A stretch of 6,428 bases of DNA from NCBI GenBank assembly GCA_900752095.1, contig CAADUD010000055.1:1-6428 (forward strand). The letters are read 5' to 3'. The DNA comes from Clostridia bacterium. GTDB lineage: Bacteria > Bacillota > Clostridia > TANB77 > CAG-508. The notes below the pieces were generated by a model, which worked only from the letters and a program-made list of their open reading frames with translations, searched no databases and was not told the DNA's origin. This document shows positions 1-6,421 of the stretch, in pieces (the first letter of the stretch is position 1; every line of letters begins with the position of its first letter). A program made the position numbers and the translations under genes.

Positions 1-358
1 AAGGAAGAAATAACATTAAAAAGGAAAATGCTAGTCCTACCTTTGGTCCAAAGTCTTTGCGAATATGGGTAAATCCTAAAATACCTATTAAAATCCCCGC
101 TAATACAGAAAATAATCTTGCTATTAAGATAGAATTACCAAAAATACTGGTTACTATTTTAAGTAAAAAGTAATATAAAACTGGATGTACATCCTTTGCA
201 TCTATTTGAACAATTTCACTAAAATCATGTGAAATTAATGCAATTGTGTAACTCTCATCAAACCATACCTCTGTATGAAATGCTCCTAATAGAATAAATA
301 TACTCCCTGCTATTATAATTAGAATATGAAACCATTTTGATTCTATTATTTTTTTCAT
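1..358 (-). CDS. Glycosyltransferase family 39-type membrane protein, N-terminal part (runs off the window)
   Basis: The first 119 codons are visible; the 3' end lies beyond position 1. Translation begins MKKIIESKWF, has a hydrophobic segment at about residues 10-28, then the extracytoplasmic motif WFDES (residues 32-36, acidic pair D34/E35) and DVHPVLYY (D56, H58, P59), followed by further membrane segments. These are the landmarks of the GT39/ArnT/PMT-like superfamily, whose members move a sugar from a polyprenyl-phosphate carrier to an acceptor on the outer face of the membrane. It is clearly a paralogue of the gene just upstream: both have WFDESY, DVHPVLYY and HIRKDFG at matching positions. 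The start is set by AAGGGG seven bases or so before the ATG. It lies 30 bases after the upstream stop, so the two are very likely co-transcribed. Donor and acceptor are unknown. Family assignment is confident; specific function is not. Confidence 0.85.
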   Translation of the reverse strand, partial: MKKIIESKWFHILIIIAGSIFILLGAFHTEVWFDESYTIALISHDFSEIVQIDAKDVHPVLYYFLLKIVTSIFGNSILIARLFSVLAGILIGILGFTHIRKDFGPKVGLAFSFLMLFLP

Positions 359-364
359 AATATT

Positions 365-370
365 CCCCTT
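365..370 (-). promoter_or_regulatory. Ribosome binding site of the partial GT39 gene
   Basis: AAGGGG on the minus strand lies 6 bases before the ATG at 358. It overlaps the TAA stop (369-371) of the small upstream mini-ORF, so ribosomes finishing that mini-ORF would end directly on this site. That arrangement allows translational coupling, but coupling is inferred, not shown. Confidence 0.6.
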
Positions 371-392
371 ATTTTTCTATTATTTTTTTCAT
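369..392 (-). CDS. Seven-codon mini-ORF duplicating the start of the downstream gene
   Basis: Reads MKKIIEK then TAA. Its first six codons are base-for-base the same as those of the following GT39 gene (MKKIIE). Its ATG overlaps the TGA stop of the preceding GT39 gene in an ATGA arrangement, typical of coupled translation. No separate Shine-Dalgarno sequence is obvious before it, so any translation would depend on re-initiation by ribosomes ending the upstream gene. It may be only the remains of a 34-base slippage duplication of the gene start. A functional peptide is not claimed. Confidence 0.25.
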   Translation of the reverse strand: MKKIIEK

Positions 393-2059
393 ATATTACT
401 AGTTTTTTCTACCAAAGTAATATTGTATTGATAGCTATGATATTCTATAGAAAAATGTTCTTGCTTTAATAAATTAATATTCTCTCCATAACGCTCTAGC
501 ATTTCGTTATAAATATTATAGTTTCCAGAGTCCACAACCCAAATTCTACCATAATAATTATCTAAGCCTTCTAAGGTTTTTATTGTTTTCATTTCTTTTC
601 CAAAAGCTTGGTAAGCAGGCTCTACATTCCAATAATCTCCATCATAAAAGCAATTAGCAATGCCTGGTAATTGCATACTAAGTACAAATCCTGTTGCGTC
701 ATTACCAAATAATATAAGATCCTCTTGTTTTAAATCTTGTTTTACATATTCTAATGGTTTAGAATTATTTGGCCCATAATTCATTTTAGTTACTTGGTAA
801 TTTATAAAAATTGCTGTAATGACAGTAAGAATACATATAAATATTGTTAATGCTTTTTTTCCACCTTTTATCATGAAAAATGCCATAAAAAATATAAAAA
901 TACCTGTTAAATTTAAAAAATACCTTGCATATAAAATTGGAACCTTTAATGAAATAATAAAAATGCATATAGTAACAACAGCATAAATACCTATTGCCAG
1001 TAAACCTGGTTTATTAGAATTATTATCCTTTTGTTTTACTATGGCATAAATCATAGTGCCTATAGCATATGCAAATAAAATAATGCTAAAAGTAAACGCT
1101 AATTCTTGTTTTAAAAATATAGTGTCTAAATTTCCTGTAAATTGAAAAATAAAAATTTGCAGCCATAGTTCTATTGAAGGATTTTCTATCCAAAATCCTT
1201 TTGACACTGTTTGAAATTGTATTAGTAAATATAAAAGCCATGGCAAATACAAAGCTATTTGTATCACAGCAGATACAATAAAACACTTTAGATTTAAGAT
1301 ATTAATTTTATCTTTTTCATTTTTCTTATGAGCTTTTATAATTTTAATAATGAAATGAATCAATAAAACTAAATTAATAATTCCCGCTGTTGCTAAACCA
1401 TAGTAGTGAGTATAACTAGCTGCTAAACTAAATATAGCAAACAAAATCCAATTTTTATAAAATCCTTTTGGTTTAGCTATTTTCTTTGTTTCTTTTTCTT
1501 GTTGGTTATTTTGAACTTTTTTTATTTCTCTTTCTGTTACTTCTTCTTTTGATTGGAGGTTATTTTTATAAATTCTATAGGCATAAATTGCCATTAAGCT
1601 TACAAAAAGCATTGCCCAAGTATACATTCTAATTTCTCCTGAATATACACTTATAATTGGTAAAAAGAATACAAAAAACGAAAATAGTAAACCTATTTTT
1701 TCTCCAAAGTCTTTTCTAATATGGGTATATCCTAATATTCCTAATATAGCAATTGGAATCATAGATATTATGCGATATATATAAATATTGGAACCAAAAA
1801 GTAAATAGGCAATATGTAAAATCCAATAGTATAAAACAGGGTGAACATCATTACTACCTATTGACCAAATATCATTAAAGCTGTTATTAGCCATACCTAC
1901 CGAATAACTTTCATCAAACCATAAGTTTTGATGAAAAATAGGAATACTAATAAAAATAATTCCTAGTAGAATAATAGCAATATGAGCATATTTTAATCTT
2001 TTTTCTATTTTTAAACTATTTTCTTTTTTTGGTATTTCTGTTACTCTTCTACTTTTCAT
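389..2059 (-). CDS. Glycosyltransferase family 39-type multi-pass membrane protein
   Basis: Predicted 556-residue integral membrane protein with roughly ten to twelve hydrophobic segments (for example about 24-41, 121-139, 258-280, 320-342, 353-371, 403-421) and a soluble C-terminal part from about 430. Motifs fit the GT39/ArnT/PMT-like superfamily: WFDES (47-51, acidic D49/E50) in the first outer loop, DVHPVLYYW (71-79), GEIRMYTWA (141-149), HYYGL (218-222) and YARYFL (377-382). Known members use a polyprenyl-phosphate-linked sugar donor and act outside the membrane; substrates here are unknown. A lysine- and glutamate-rich stretch (about 167-199) forms a long charged loop. The frame is open to an ATG at 2146, but that ATG sits inside a good promoter and lacks a Shine-Dalgarno. 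The ATG at 2059 follows AAAGGAG and is chosen here. Its TGA stop overlaps the next mini-ORF, and a paralogue follows in the same transcript. Confidence 0.88.
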   Translation of the reverse strand: MKSRRVTEIPKKENSLKIEKRLKYAHIAIILLGIIFISIPIFHQNLWFDESYSVGMANNSFNDIWSIGSNDVHPVLYYWILHIAYLLFGSNIYIYRIISMIPIAILGILGYTHIRKDFGEKIGLLFSFFVFFLPIISVYSGEIRMYTWAMLFVSLMAIYAYRIYKNNLQSKEEVTEREIKKVQNNQQEKETKKIAKPKGFYKNWILFAIFSLAASYTHYYGLATAGIINLVLLIHFIIKIIKAHKKNEKDKINILNLKCFIVSAVIQIALYLPWLLYLLIQFQTVSKGFWIENPSIELWLQIFIFQFTGNLDTIFLKQELAFTFSIILFAYAIGTMIYAIVKQKDNNSNKPGLLAIGIYAVVTICIFIISLKVPILYARYFLNLTGIFIFFMAFFMIKGGKKALTIFICILTVITAIFINYQVTKMNYGPNNSKPLEYVKQDLKQEDLILFGNDATGFVLSMQLPGIANCFYDGDYWNVEPAYQAFGKEMKTIKTLEGLDNYYGRIWVVDSGNYNIYNEMLERYGENINLLKQEHFSIEYHSYQYNITLVEKTSNI

Positions 2060-2070
2060 GTAACAATTCT

Positions 2071-2077
2071 CTCCTTT
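2071..2077 (-). promoter_or_regulatory. Ribosome binding site that decides the start of the GT39 gene
   Basis: AAAGGAG on the minus strand lies 11 bases before the ATG at 2059, slightly longer than ideal spacing. The other in-frame ATGs at 2146, 2125 and 2089 have no comparable purine-rich site, so this one favours the shorter protein. Confidence 0.65.
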
Positions 2078-2123
2078 TTTGTTTTTCATTCTTATATAAT
2101 CTACATATTTTTTATTCTTTTGC

Positions 2124-2152
2124 ATTATATCATTATTATATTTCATTGTCTA
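2124..2152 (-). promoter_or_regulatory. Sigma-A-type promoter for the GT39 pair
   Basis: The -35 box TAGACA (2147-2152; one mismatch to TTGACA) and a perfect -10 box TATAAT (2124-2129) are separated by exactly 17 bases. Transcription would begin near 2116-2118, leaving a leader of about 57 nt before the ATG at 2059. The promoter covers the ATGs at 2146 and 2125, so the transcript cannot encode protein from those codons. Confidence 0.7.
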
Positions 2153-2222
2153 GATTATTTCCGGATGAAAATACCAATGGATAAACGGAGACTTTTTACA
2201 AAATATTAAAGTGCATATTGCA

Positions 2223-2300
2223 TAAAAAATAACACTCTTTTACAAATCTGTTTTATAAAGAAGTTAAAAACCTTTTATAAACGTCCTGTAAAGGAGTGTT
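2223..2300 (-). terminator. Long-loop hairpin with T-tract after the GT2 gene
   Basis: Fourteen-base arms (2231-2244 and 2287-2300) are complementary except at one position. They enclose a second, inner stem of about 9 bp (near 2251-2281) with a bulged base. On the minus strand the outer stem is followed by ATTTTTT, and the structure begins about 40 bases after the GT2 stop, as expected of an intrinsic terminator. The long interior is unusual, and the single mismatch (C-A on this strand, G-U wobble on the other) leaves open a different role, such as a small palindromic repeat element. Confidence 0.5.
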
Positions 2301-2339
2301 CATTCTCTTACTAATTTTCGACCAGTAAAAAAGTTCCTC

Positions 2340-3587
2340 TTATTGGCTAATTTTTTCTGTTGATACTTCGTTAATAGCAATTTTTCTAACATGCTCAATT
2401 TTATCCCAGCTAGTATCACGTTTAAATAGGCATTTAAAGTTAATAGCAAGCCATGAACCTAAGAATAAAGGATAACATAACAATCCTTTTATCATTGGCT
2501 TAATTGGTCTTTTATCTAGTGCCATAATTAATACTGCTGTTCCAATTGGTAAAAGAAATGTTGGTATTATATACCTTAAAATATTTAAAGTTAATTCTGC
2601 ACTTGTCATTCCTTGTCCTGCATACATAATAAAGTTTAAAAATAGTAAAATTAATGTTGCCACAAACATTGGAATACTTCCAATAATATATAAGAACCCA
2701 TCAAAATTCATGATTGTTTTATGTTCTTTAATTGCTAAAGCCAATGGTTTTGTATATTCTTTTATACATTGTATATGACCAACTGTCCATCTAGTTCTCT
2801 GTTTCCAACTTTGTTTAAAGCCCAATGGTTGTTCATCATAAACAATAGCATCTGCTGCCCAACCTAATTTTTTACCTTTTATAATTCTTTTTAGAGAAAA
2901 CTCAATATCCTCGGTTAATGTTTTTGTATTCCAACCCTCTGGTTTAATTACATCGAATTTTACCATAAACCCAGTACCATTAATCAGTGGTGATAATCCC
3001 ACATTATATCTTGCTAAATGATAGAAACGGTTCATAGTCCAATAAAAAATAGTATATCCCGCTGTAATCCAATTATCCGTTGGATTTTTAATATCTCTAT
3101 ATCCCTGTACTACATCTTCGCCTTGACAAAGTTTTTTATTCATATTTTTAATAAAGTCTTCATGTACAATGTTATCTGCATCGAAAATGCAAAATGCATC
3201 ATAAGGTGCGTCTTCTTCCATTTTTTGTGCTAAAAACCAATTTAAGGCATAGCCTTTCGTTTTCTTTTCTGGATCAAATCTCTCATACACAATAGCACCT
3301 GCATTTCTGGCTACCTCTGCAGTATGATCTGTGCAATTATCTGCAATAACATAAATGTCTAATAATTCCTTTGGATAGTTTTGCTTTTTTAAGCTTTCTA
3401 TTAATTCTGTTACAACATTTTCTTCGTTATGTGCTGGAATAATCGCCATAAAGCGATGATTCTTTTCTACTAATAATGGTTTATCTTTTAGTTTTACTAA
3501 TGAACAAATACTAATTGCTAATTGGTATAACCAAAATATCGTAATAATCCACACTAAAGCTTGTTGTAGAATGTATAGATATTCCAT
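2340..3587 (-). CDS. Membrane-anchored glycosyltransferase family 2 with QxxRW motif
   Basis: A 415-residue enzyme with one N-terminal membrane segment (about 8-31), a cytoplasmic GT-A catalytic domain and about three C-terminal membrane segments (about 297-320, 335-356, 367-385). Catalytic landmarks are IPAHNEE (50-56), the nucleotide-binding ADNCTDHT (82-89), the metal-binding DAD (136-138), the probable base region TED (225-227) and QRTRW (263-267). The QxxRW signature is shared with processive polymerases such as cellulose, hyaluronan and poly-N-acetylglucosamine synthases, so polysaccharide synthesis or transfer to a lipid carrier from a UDP-sugar is likely. There is no PilZ domain. The sequence alone cannot tell a processive from a single-transfer enzyme. 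AAGGAG seven bases before the ATG supports the start. It has its own promoter after pnp and is followed by a probable terminator, so it may be a single-gene unit beside the GT39 genes. Confidence 0.9.
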   Translation of the reverse strand: MEYLYILQQALVWIITIFWLYQLAISICSLVKLKDKPLLVEKNHRFMAIIPAHNEENVVTELIESLKKQNYPKELLDIYVIADNCTDHTAEVARNAGAIVYERFDPEKKTKGYALNWFLAQKMEEDAPYDAFCIFDADNIVHEDFIKNMNKKLCQGEDVVQGYRDIKNPTDNWITAGYTIFYWTMNRFYHLARYNVGLSPLINGTGFMVKFDVIKPEGWNTKTLTEDIEFSLKRIIKGKKLGWAADAIVYDEQPLGFKQSWKQRTRWTVGHIQCIKEYTKPLALAIKEHKTIMNFDGFLYIIGSIPMFVATLILLFLNFIMYAGQGMTSAELTLNILRYIIPTFLLPIGTAVLIMALDKRPIKPMIKGLLCYPLFLGSWLAINFKCLFKRDTSWDKIEHVRKIAINEVSTEKISQ

Positions 3588-3650
3588 TTTTTCTCTCCTT
3601 CTTATTCCTTTTCTTTTCTCTATTGTATGCTTGTTTTCTTCACAATATTA

Positions 3651-3679
3651 ATTATACTATTTCCTTTTCCTTTTTGCAA
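3651..3679 (-). promoter_or_regulatory. Sigma-A-type promoter for the GT2 gene
   Basis: The -35 box TTGCAA (3674-3679; four of six bases match TTGACA) and the perfect -10 box TATAAT (3651-3656) are 17 bases apart. Transcription would start near 3643-3646, giving a leader of about 57 nt. It lies between the pnp stop and the GT2 start. No convincing terminator follows pnp, so read-through from pnp is also possible. Confidence 0.65.
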
Positions 3680-3711
3680 CCATTATTTTTATCTTCATAA
3701 AATCTTAATTT

Positions 3712-5832
3712 TTAATTTTCACTTGTTGTAGAAACCTCTAAATCTTTCATATTTAAATTAATTCTACCTTGGTCATCAATTTCTGAAACTTTTACTGTTA
3801 CTTCATCCCCAATAGAAAGAACATCTTCTACCTTTTCTACTCTTTTATGAGAAATTTTAGAAATGTGTAATAATCCCTCATTGCCACCGCCTAAGTCAAT
3901 AAATGCTCCAAATGGCATAATTCTAGTAACTGTTCCTTCATAAATTTGTCCTACTTCAATTACTTTTGCAACATCTAAAATCATATTCATTGCTTTTTGA
4001 GCATTTTGTGTGTCTGTTGAATAGATAAATACTCTGCCATCATCTTCTATATCAATTTTTACACCTGTTTCTTCGATAATTTTATTAATCATTTTTCCAC
4101 CAGGTCCGATAACATCTTTAATTTTATCTGTGTTAATAGTAGTAGTCATAATTTTTGGTGCATATTTTGATATTTCTTCTCTTGGCTTATTAATAACAGG
4201 TAACATTACATTATCTAGAATATAATCTCTTGCTACTTTTGTTCTTTCAAAAGCTTCTTGAATAATCTCATAAGTTAAACCATCTATTTTAATATCTACT
4301 TGAATAGCAGTAATACCATCTTTTGTTCCCCCTACTTTAAAATCCATGTCTCCGAAGAAGTCTTCAATTCCTTGAATGTCAGTGAGCATAATATATCTAT
4401 TTGGATTGTTTTTATCTGTAACTAATCCTGTTGAAATACCTGCTACTGGTTTTTTTATAGGTACTCCTGCATCCATTAAGGCAAGTGTGCTTCCGCAAAT
4501 ACTTGCTTGTGATGTAGAACCATTAGAAGATAATACCTCAGATACAACACGAATAGCATATGGAAATTCTTTTTCTGGAGGAAGTACTGGTACTAAAGCT
4601 TTTTCTGCTAAAGCTCCATGTCCTATTTCTCTTCTTCCTGGGCCTCTTGATGGTCTGGCTTCTCCTACACTATAGGATGGGAAATTATATTGATGCATAT
4701 ATCTTTTTGCATCTTCTTCATCTAATCCATCTAACATTTGCTCTTCACTTTTCATTCCAAGTGTTACCACAGACATAACTTGAGTTTGTCCCCTTGTAAA
4801 TATAGCACTGCCATGTACTCTTGGTAAAATTCCTACTTCACAAGATAACGGTCTAATTTCGTCTATTTTTCTACCATCTGGACGTTTATGTTCTTCTAAA
4901 ATCATTTCTCTTACACAAGCTTTTTCCAAGTCATGAATACTATCAGCTATATCTACCTTTTTTTCTTCTGCTACCTCTTCTCCATATTTCTCTGCAAAAT
5001 AAGTTGTAATATCTTCTGTAATTTTTTCCATATTTTCATCTCTTATTGTTTTATCAGTAGCTTGTACATCTTGGTACATTCTTTCTTTAAAATTAGCTTC
5101 AATTTCTTTATATACTTCTGGATCTGTACTAAAAGATTTGTATTCAAATTTTGGTTTGCCTATTTCTTCTTTCATATTTTGTATAAAATAACAAATCTTC
5201 TTAATCTCTTCATGTGCTTTTTTAATAGCTTCTAACATAGTATCGTTTGGTATTTCATCTGCACCAGCTTCAATCATAGTAATTTTTTCTAAAGTTCCTG
5301 CTACAGTTAAAGTTAGTCTACTGTTTTCTCTTTGTGCTAAAGTTGGATTAATTACAATCTCATTATCAACATACCCTACATTTACTGCTGCTGTTGGACC
5401 TCCAAATGGAATATCTGAAATAGAAAGTGCAGCGGATGCCCCAATCATAGCACATACTTCTGGGCTATTGTCTGGTTCTACTGATAATACAGTAGCAACT
5501 ACACAAGTATCATTTCTAAAATCCTTTGGAAATAGTGGTCTTAATGGTCTATCAATTGCTCTTGAAGTCAAGATTGCTTTATCTGTTGGTTTCCCCTCTC
5601 TTTTCGTAAAACTTCCAGGAATTTTACCTACTGCATATAATTTTTCTTCATAATCTACAGATAATGGGAAAAAGTCTATTCCTTCTTTTGGTTCTTTTGC
5701 TGCTGTTACGTTTACCATAACAACAGTATCTCCGTAGTGCACCATTACACTACCATTGGCAAGTTCTGCAATTTTTCCTGTTTCAATCTTTAATTTTCTT
5801 CCTGCTAGTTCTGTTTCATAAATTTTAAACAT
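3712..5832 (-). CDS. pnp: Polynucleotide phosphorylase (polyribonucleotide nucleotidyltransferase)
   Basis: Full-length PNPase of 706 residues, the usual bacterial size. It degrades RNA 3' to 5' with phosphate, releasing nucleoside diphosphates, and acts as a ring-shaped trimer in the cytoplasm. Domains in order are a first RNase PH-like domain (about 1-145, RPLRP at 95-99), an all-helical linker (about 240-315), a second, catalytic RNase PH-like domain (about 320-545), a KH domain (about 560-620, GPGG loop at 576-579) and an S1 domain (about 625-697). Active-site elements are intact: the FTRGQTQ phosphate-binding region (345-351), SSNGSTS (435-441) and GDMDFKV (494-500), with D491, D497 and K499 matching the catalytic D486/D492/K494 of the E. 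coli enzyme. AAAGGAAG eight bases before the ATG fixes the start. It follows rpsO, the classic bacterial order, across a highly structured leader that may control its expression. Confidence 0.98.
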   Translation of the reverse strand: MFKIYETELAGRKLKIETGKIAELANGSVMVHYGDTVVMVNVTAAKEPKEGIDFFPLSVDYEEKLYAVGKIPGSFTKREGKPTDKAILTSRAIDRPLRPLFPKDFRNDTCVVATVLSVEPDNSPEVCAMIGASAALSISDIPFGGPTAAVNVGYVDNEIVINPTLAQRENSRLTLTVAGTLEKITMIEAGADEIPNDTMLEAIKKAHEEIKKICYFIQNMKEEIGKPKFEYKSFSTDPEVYKEIEANFKERMYQDVQATDKTIRDENMEKITEDITTYFAEKYGEEVAEEKKVDIADSIHDLEKACVREMILEEHKRPDGRKIDEIRPLSCEVGILPRVHGSAIFTRGQTQVMSVVTLGMKSEEQMLDGLDEEDAKRYMHQYNFPSYSVGEARPSRGPGRREIGHGALAEKALVPVLPPEKEFPYAIRVVSEVLSSNGSTSQASICGSTLALMDAGVPIKKPVAGISTGLVTDKNNPNRYIMLTDIQGIEDFFGDMDFKVGGTKDGITAIQVDIKIDGLTYEIIQEAFERTKVARDYILDNVMLPVINKPREEISKYAPKIMTTTINTDKIKDVIGPGGKMINKIIEETGVKIDIEDDGRVFIYSTDTQNAQKAMNMILDVAKVIEVGQIYEGTVTRIMPFGAFIDLGGGNEGLLHISKISHKRVEKVEDVLSIGDEVTVKVSEIDDQGRINLNMKDLEVSTTSEN

Positions 5833-5891
5833 ACTAAATTCTTCCTTTCAAGGCTTTCTAGTCGTTTAACTATTCACCTTCATAAAAATTT

Positions 5892-5993
5892 ATATTGAAA
5901 CAATACTAAATTAGTGTAACCTCTATTATATGTTAAAACAATTTTTAACATATAATACAAGCTACTATCTAATTTTAAGTATTGTTTAAATAT
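5892..5993 (-). promoter_or_regulatory. Long pnp leader hairpin, candidate cis-regulatory RNA
   Basis: A 102-nt near-continuous stem-loop. From the base on the minus strand it has 5 pairs (5989-5993 with 5892-5896), a 1x1 mismatch, 17 pairs with a two-base bulge (5969-5987 with 5898-5914), a small internal loop, 7 pairs including two G-U wobbles (5959-5965 with 5916-5922), a G-G mismatch, and a perfect 15-bp stem (5943-5957 with 5924-5938) closed by the loop ATTG. The two wobbles are mismatches in the opposite-strand RNA, so the fold favours the pnp-sense transcript. It ends 60 nt before the pnp ATG. In E. coli, a long pnp leader stem is cut by RNase III and then attacked by PNPase. A similar role here is inference; a palindromic insertion element is the main alternative. 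Confidence 0.6.
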
Positions 5994-6023
5994 CTTTTCA
6001 TATAAATATTAACAATTATTTAT

Positions 6024-6052
6024 TATTAATAATTTTGTCAATTTGTTATCAA
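6024..6052. repeat. 29-base direct repeat, copy 1 (pnp leader)
   Basis: The 29 bases here are identical to the last 29 bases of the window (6400-6428), 376 bases away. On the minus strand the repeat contains a consensus TTGACA (6036-6041), but no good -10 box follows at the right distance. This copy is non-coding, between the second hairpin and the long pnp leader hairpin. Confidence 0.85.
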
Positions 6053-6071
6053 TAGTATTGGATTTTTTTCT

Positions 6072-6110
6072 AAAAAATATCCCTTTTTTATTTAAAAAAG
6101 TATATTTTTT
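6072..6110 (-). terminator. A/T-only hairpin between rpsO and pnp
   Basis: Two perfect stems, 9 bp (6072-6080 with 6102-6110) and 7 bp (6083-6089 with 6094-6100), are separated by a 2x1 internal loop and closed by a four-base loop. Apart from one G-C pair, every pair is A-T. On the minus strand the right arm ends in six T residues. It could help end rpsO transcripts or protect their 3' ends, but the lack of G-C pairs makes it a weak intrinsic terminator. Confidence 0.4.
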
Positions 6111-6124
6111 GACAAGCAATTTAT

Positions 6125-6164
6125 AAATTTAGACGTTTGGCTATTATGCTAAACGTCCAAATTT
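6125..6164 (-). terminator. Hairpin just downstream of rpsO
   Basis: A 17-bp stem (arms 6125-6141 and 6148-6164) with a six-base loop starts five bases after the rpsO stop. The core is GACGTTT paired with AAACGTC, flanked by AAATTT arms, with one G-U pair and one A-C mismatch. The T-tract on the minus strand is poor, so it may act less as an efficient terminator than as a processing or 3'-end stabilising structure between rpsO and pnp. Confidence 0.5.
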
Positions 6165-6169
6165 TATCA

Positions 6170-6421
6170 TTATTTTCTTAAGCCTAGTTTTTCAACGATA
6201 TCTCTATATCTTTGAACATCTTTTTTAGCTAAGTAATTTAGTAAGTTTCTTCTAGAACCTACCATTTTTAAAAGCCCTCTTCTTGAGTGGTTATCTTTTA
6301 CATGAACTTTTAAATGAGCTGTTAATTCATTAATTCTTTCTGTTAAAAGAGCGATTTGAACTTCTGGTGAACCAGTATCATTTTCTTCTCTTTTATAAGT
6401 ATTAATAATTTTGTCAATTTG
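6170..6421 (-). CDS. rpsO: 30S ribosomal protein S15, lacking about six N-terminal residues at the window edge
   Basis: Eighty-three codons of S15, ending in tandem stops TAA TGA. S15 is a primary 16S rRNA-binding protein of the small-subunit platform. Recognisable stretches are DTGSPEVQIALLTERI, HSRRGLLKMVG, RRNLLNYL and the C-terminal EKLGLRK, all standard for the family. Full-length S15 is about 88-89 residues, so only about six residues are missing. Reading upstream, the frame meets TAA (6422-6424) and TGA (6425-6427) with no ATG, although residues IDKIINTYK still fit S15 helix 1. The break falls inside a 29-base repeat also found in the pnp leader, so an assembly error at the sequence end is more likely than a real pseudogene of an important ribosomal protein. 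It lies directly upstream of pnp, as in many bacteria. Confidence 0.93.
   Translation of the reverse strand, partial: QIDKIINTYKREENDTGSPEVQIALLTERINELTAHLKVHVKDNHSRRGLLKMVGSRRNLLNYLAKKDVQRYRDIVEKLGLRK

Larger units (their letters stand above)
341..393. repeat. 19-base direct repeat at the start of the partial GT39 gene
   Basis: Positions 341-359 and 375-393 carry the same 19 bases, offset by 34. On the minus strand each reads TATGAAAAAAATAATAGAA and includes an ATG. One copy is the real gene start; the other makes the mini-ORF between the two GT39 genes. The seven-A run suggests replication slippage or a small tandem duplication as its origin. Confidence 0.8.

Noticed and set aside
786..1286. 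Short open frames within the GT39 gene in another minus-strand frame
   Set aside because: They overlap a well-supported membrane protein and show no independent start signals or recognisable protein features.
3687..3702. Small inverted repeat TTTTAT-ATAAAA after the pnp stop as a terminator
   Set aside because: The stem is only 6 A-T pairs and there is no T-tract after it on the minus strand, so it is unlikely to stop transcription.
4376..5653. Several plus-strand open frames of 60-100 codons opposite pnp
   Set aside because: They are antisense shadows of a full-length, motif-complete pnp, lack ribosome binding sites and have implausible composition.
5866..5883. Five-codon reading frame (MKVNS) in the pnp leader
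   Set aside because: It has no Shine-Dalgarno sequence and is too short to support as a leader peptide.
5924..5957. Perfect 15-bp palindrome as a protein operator with TATAAT on both strands
   Set aside because: It is better explained as the top of the longer pnp leader stem, and no suitably spaced -35 box accompanies either TATAAT.
6036..6041. Perfect TTGACA on the minus strand as the -35 of a pnp promoter
   Set aside because: At 16-18 bases spacing the downstream hexamers (such as TAATTG) match the -10 consensus poorly, so no promoter is called. The pnp promoter, or read-through from rpsO, stays unresolved.
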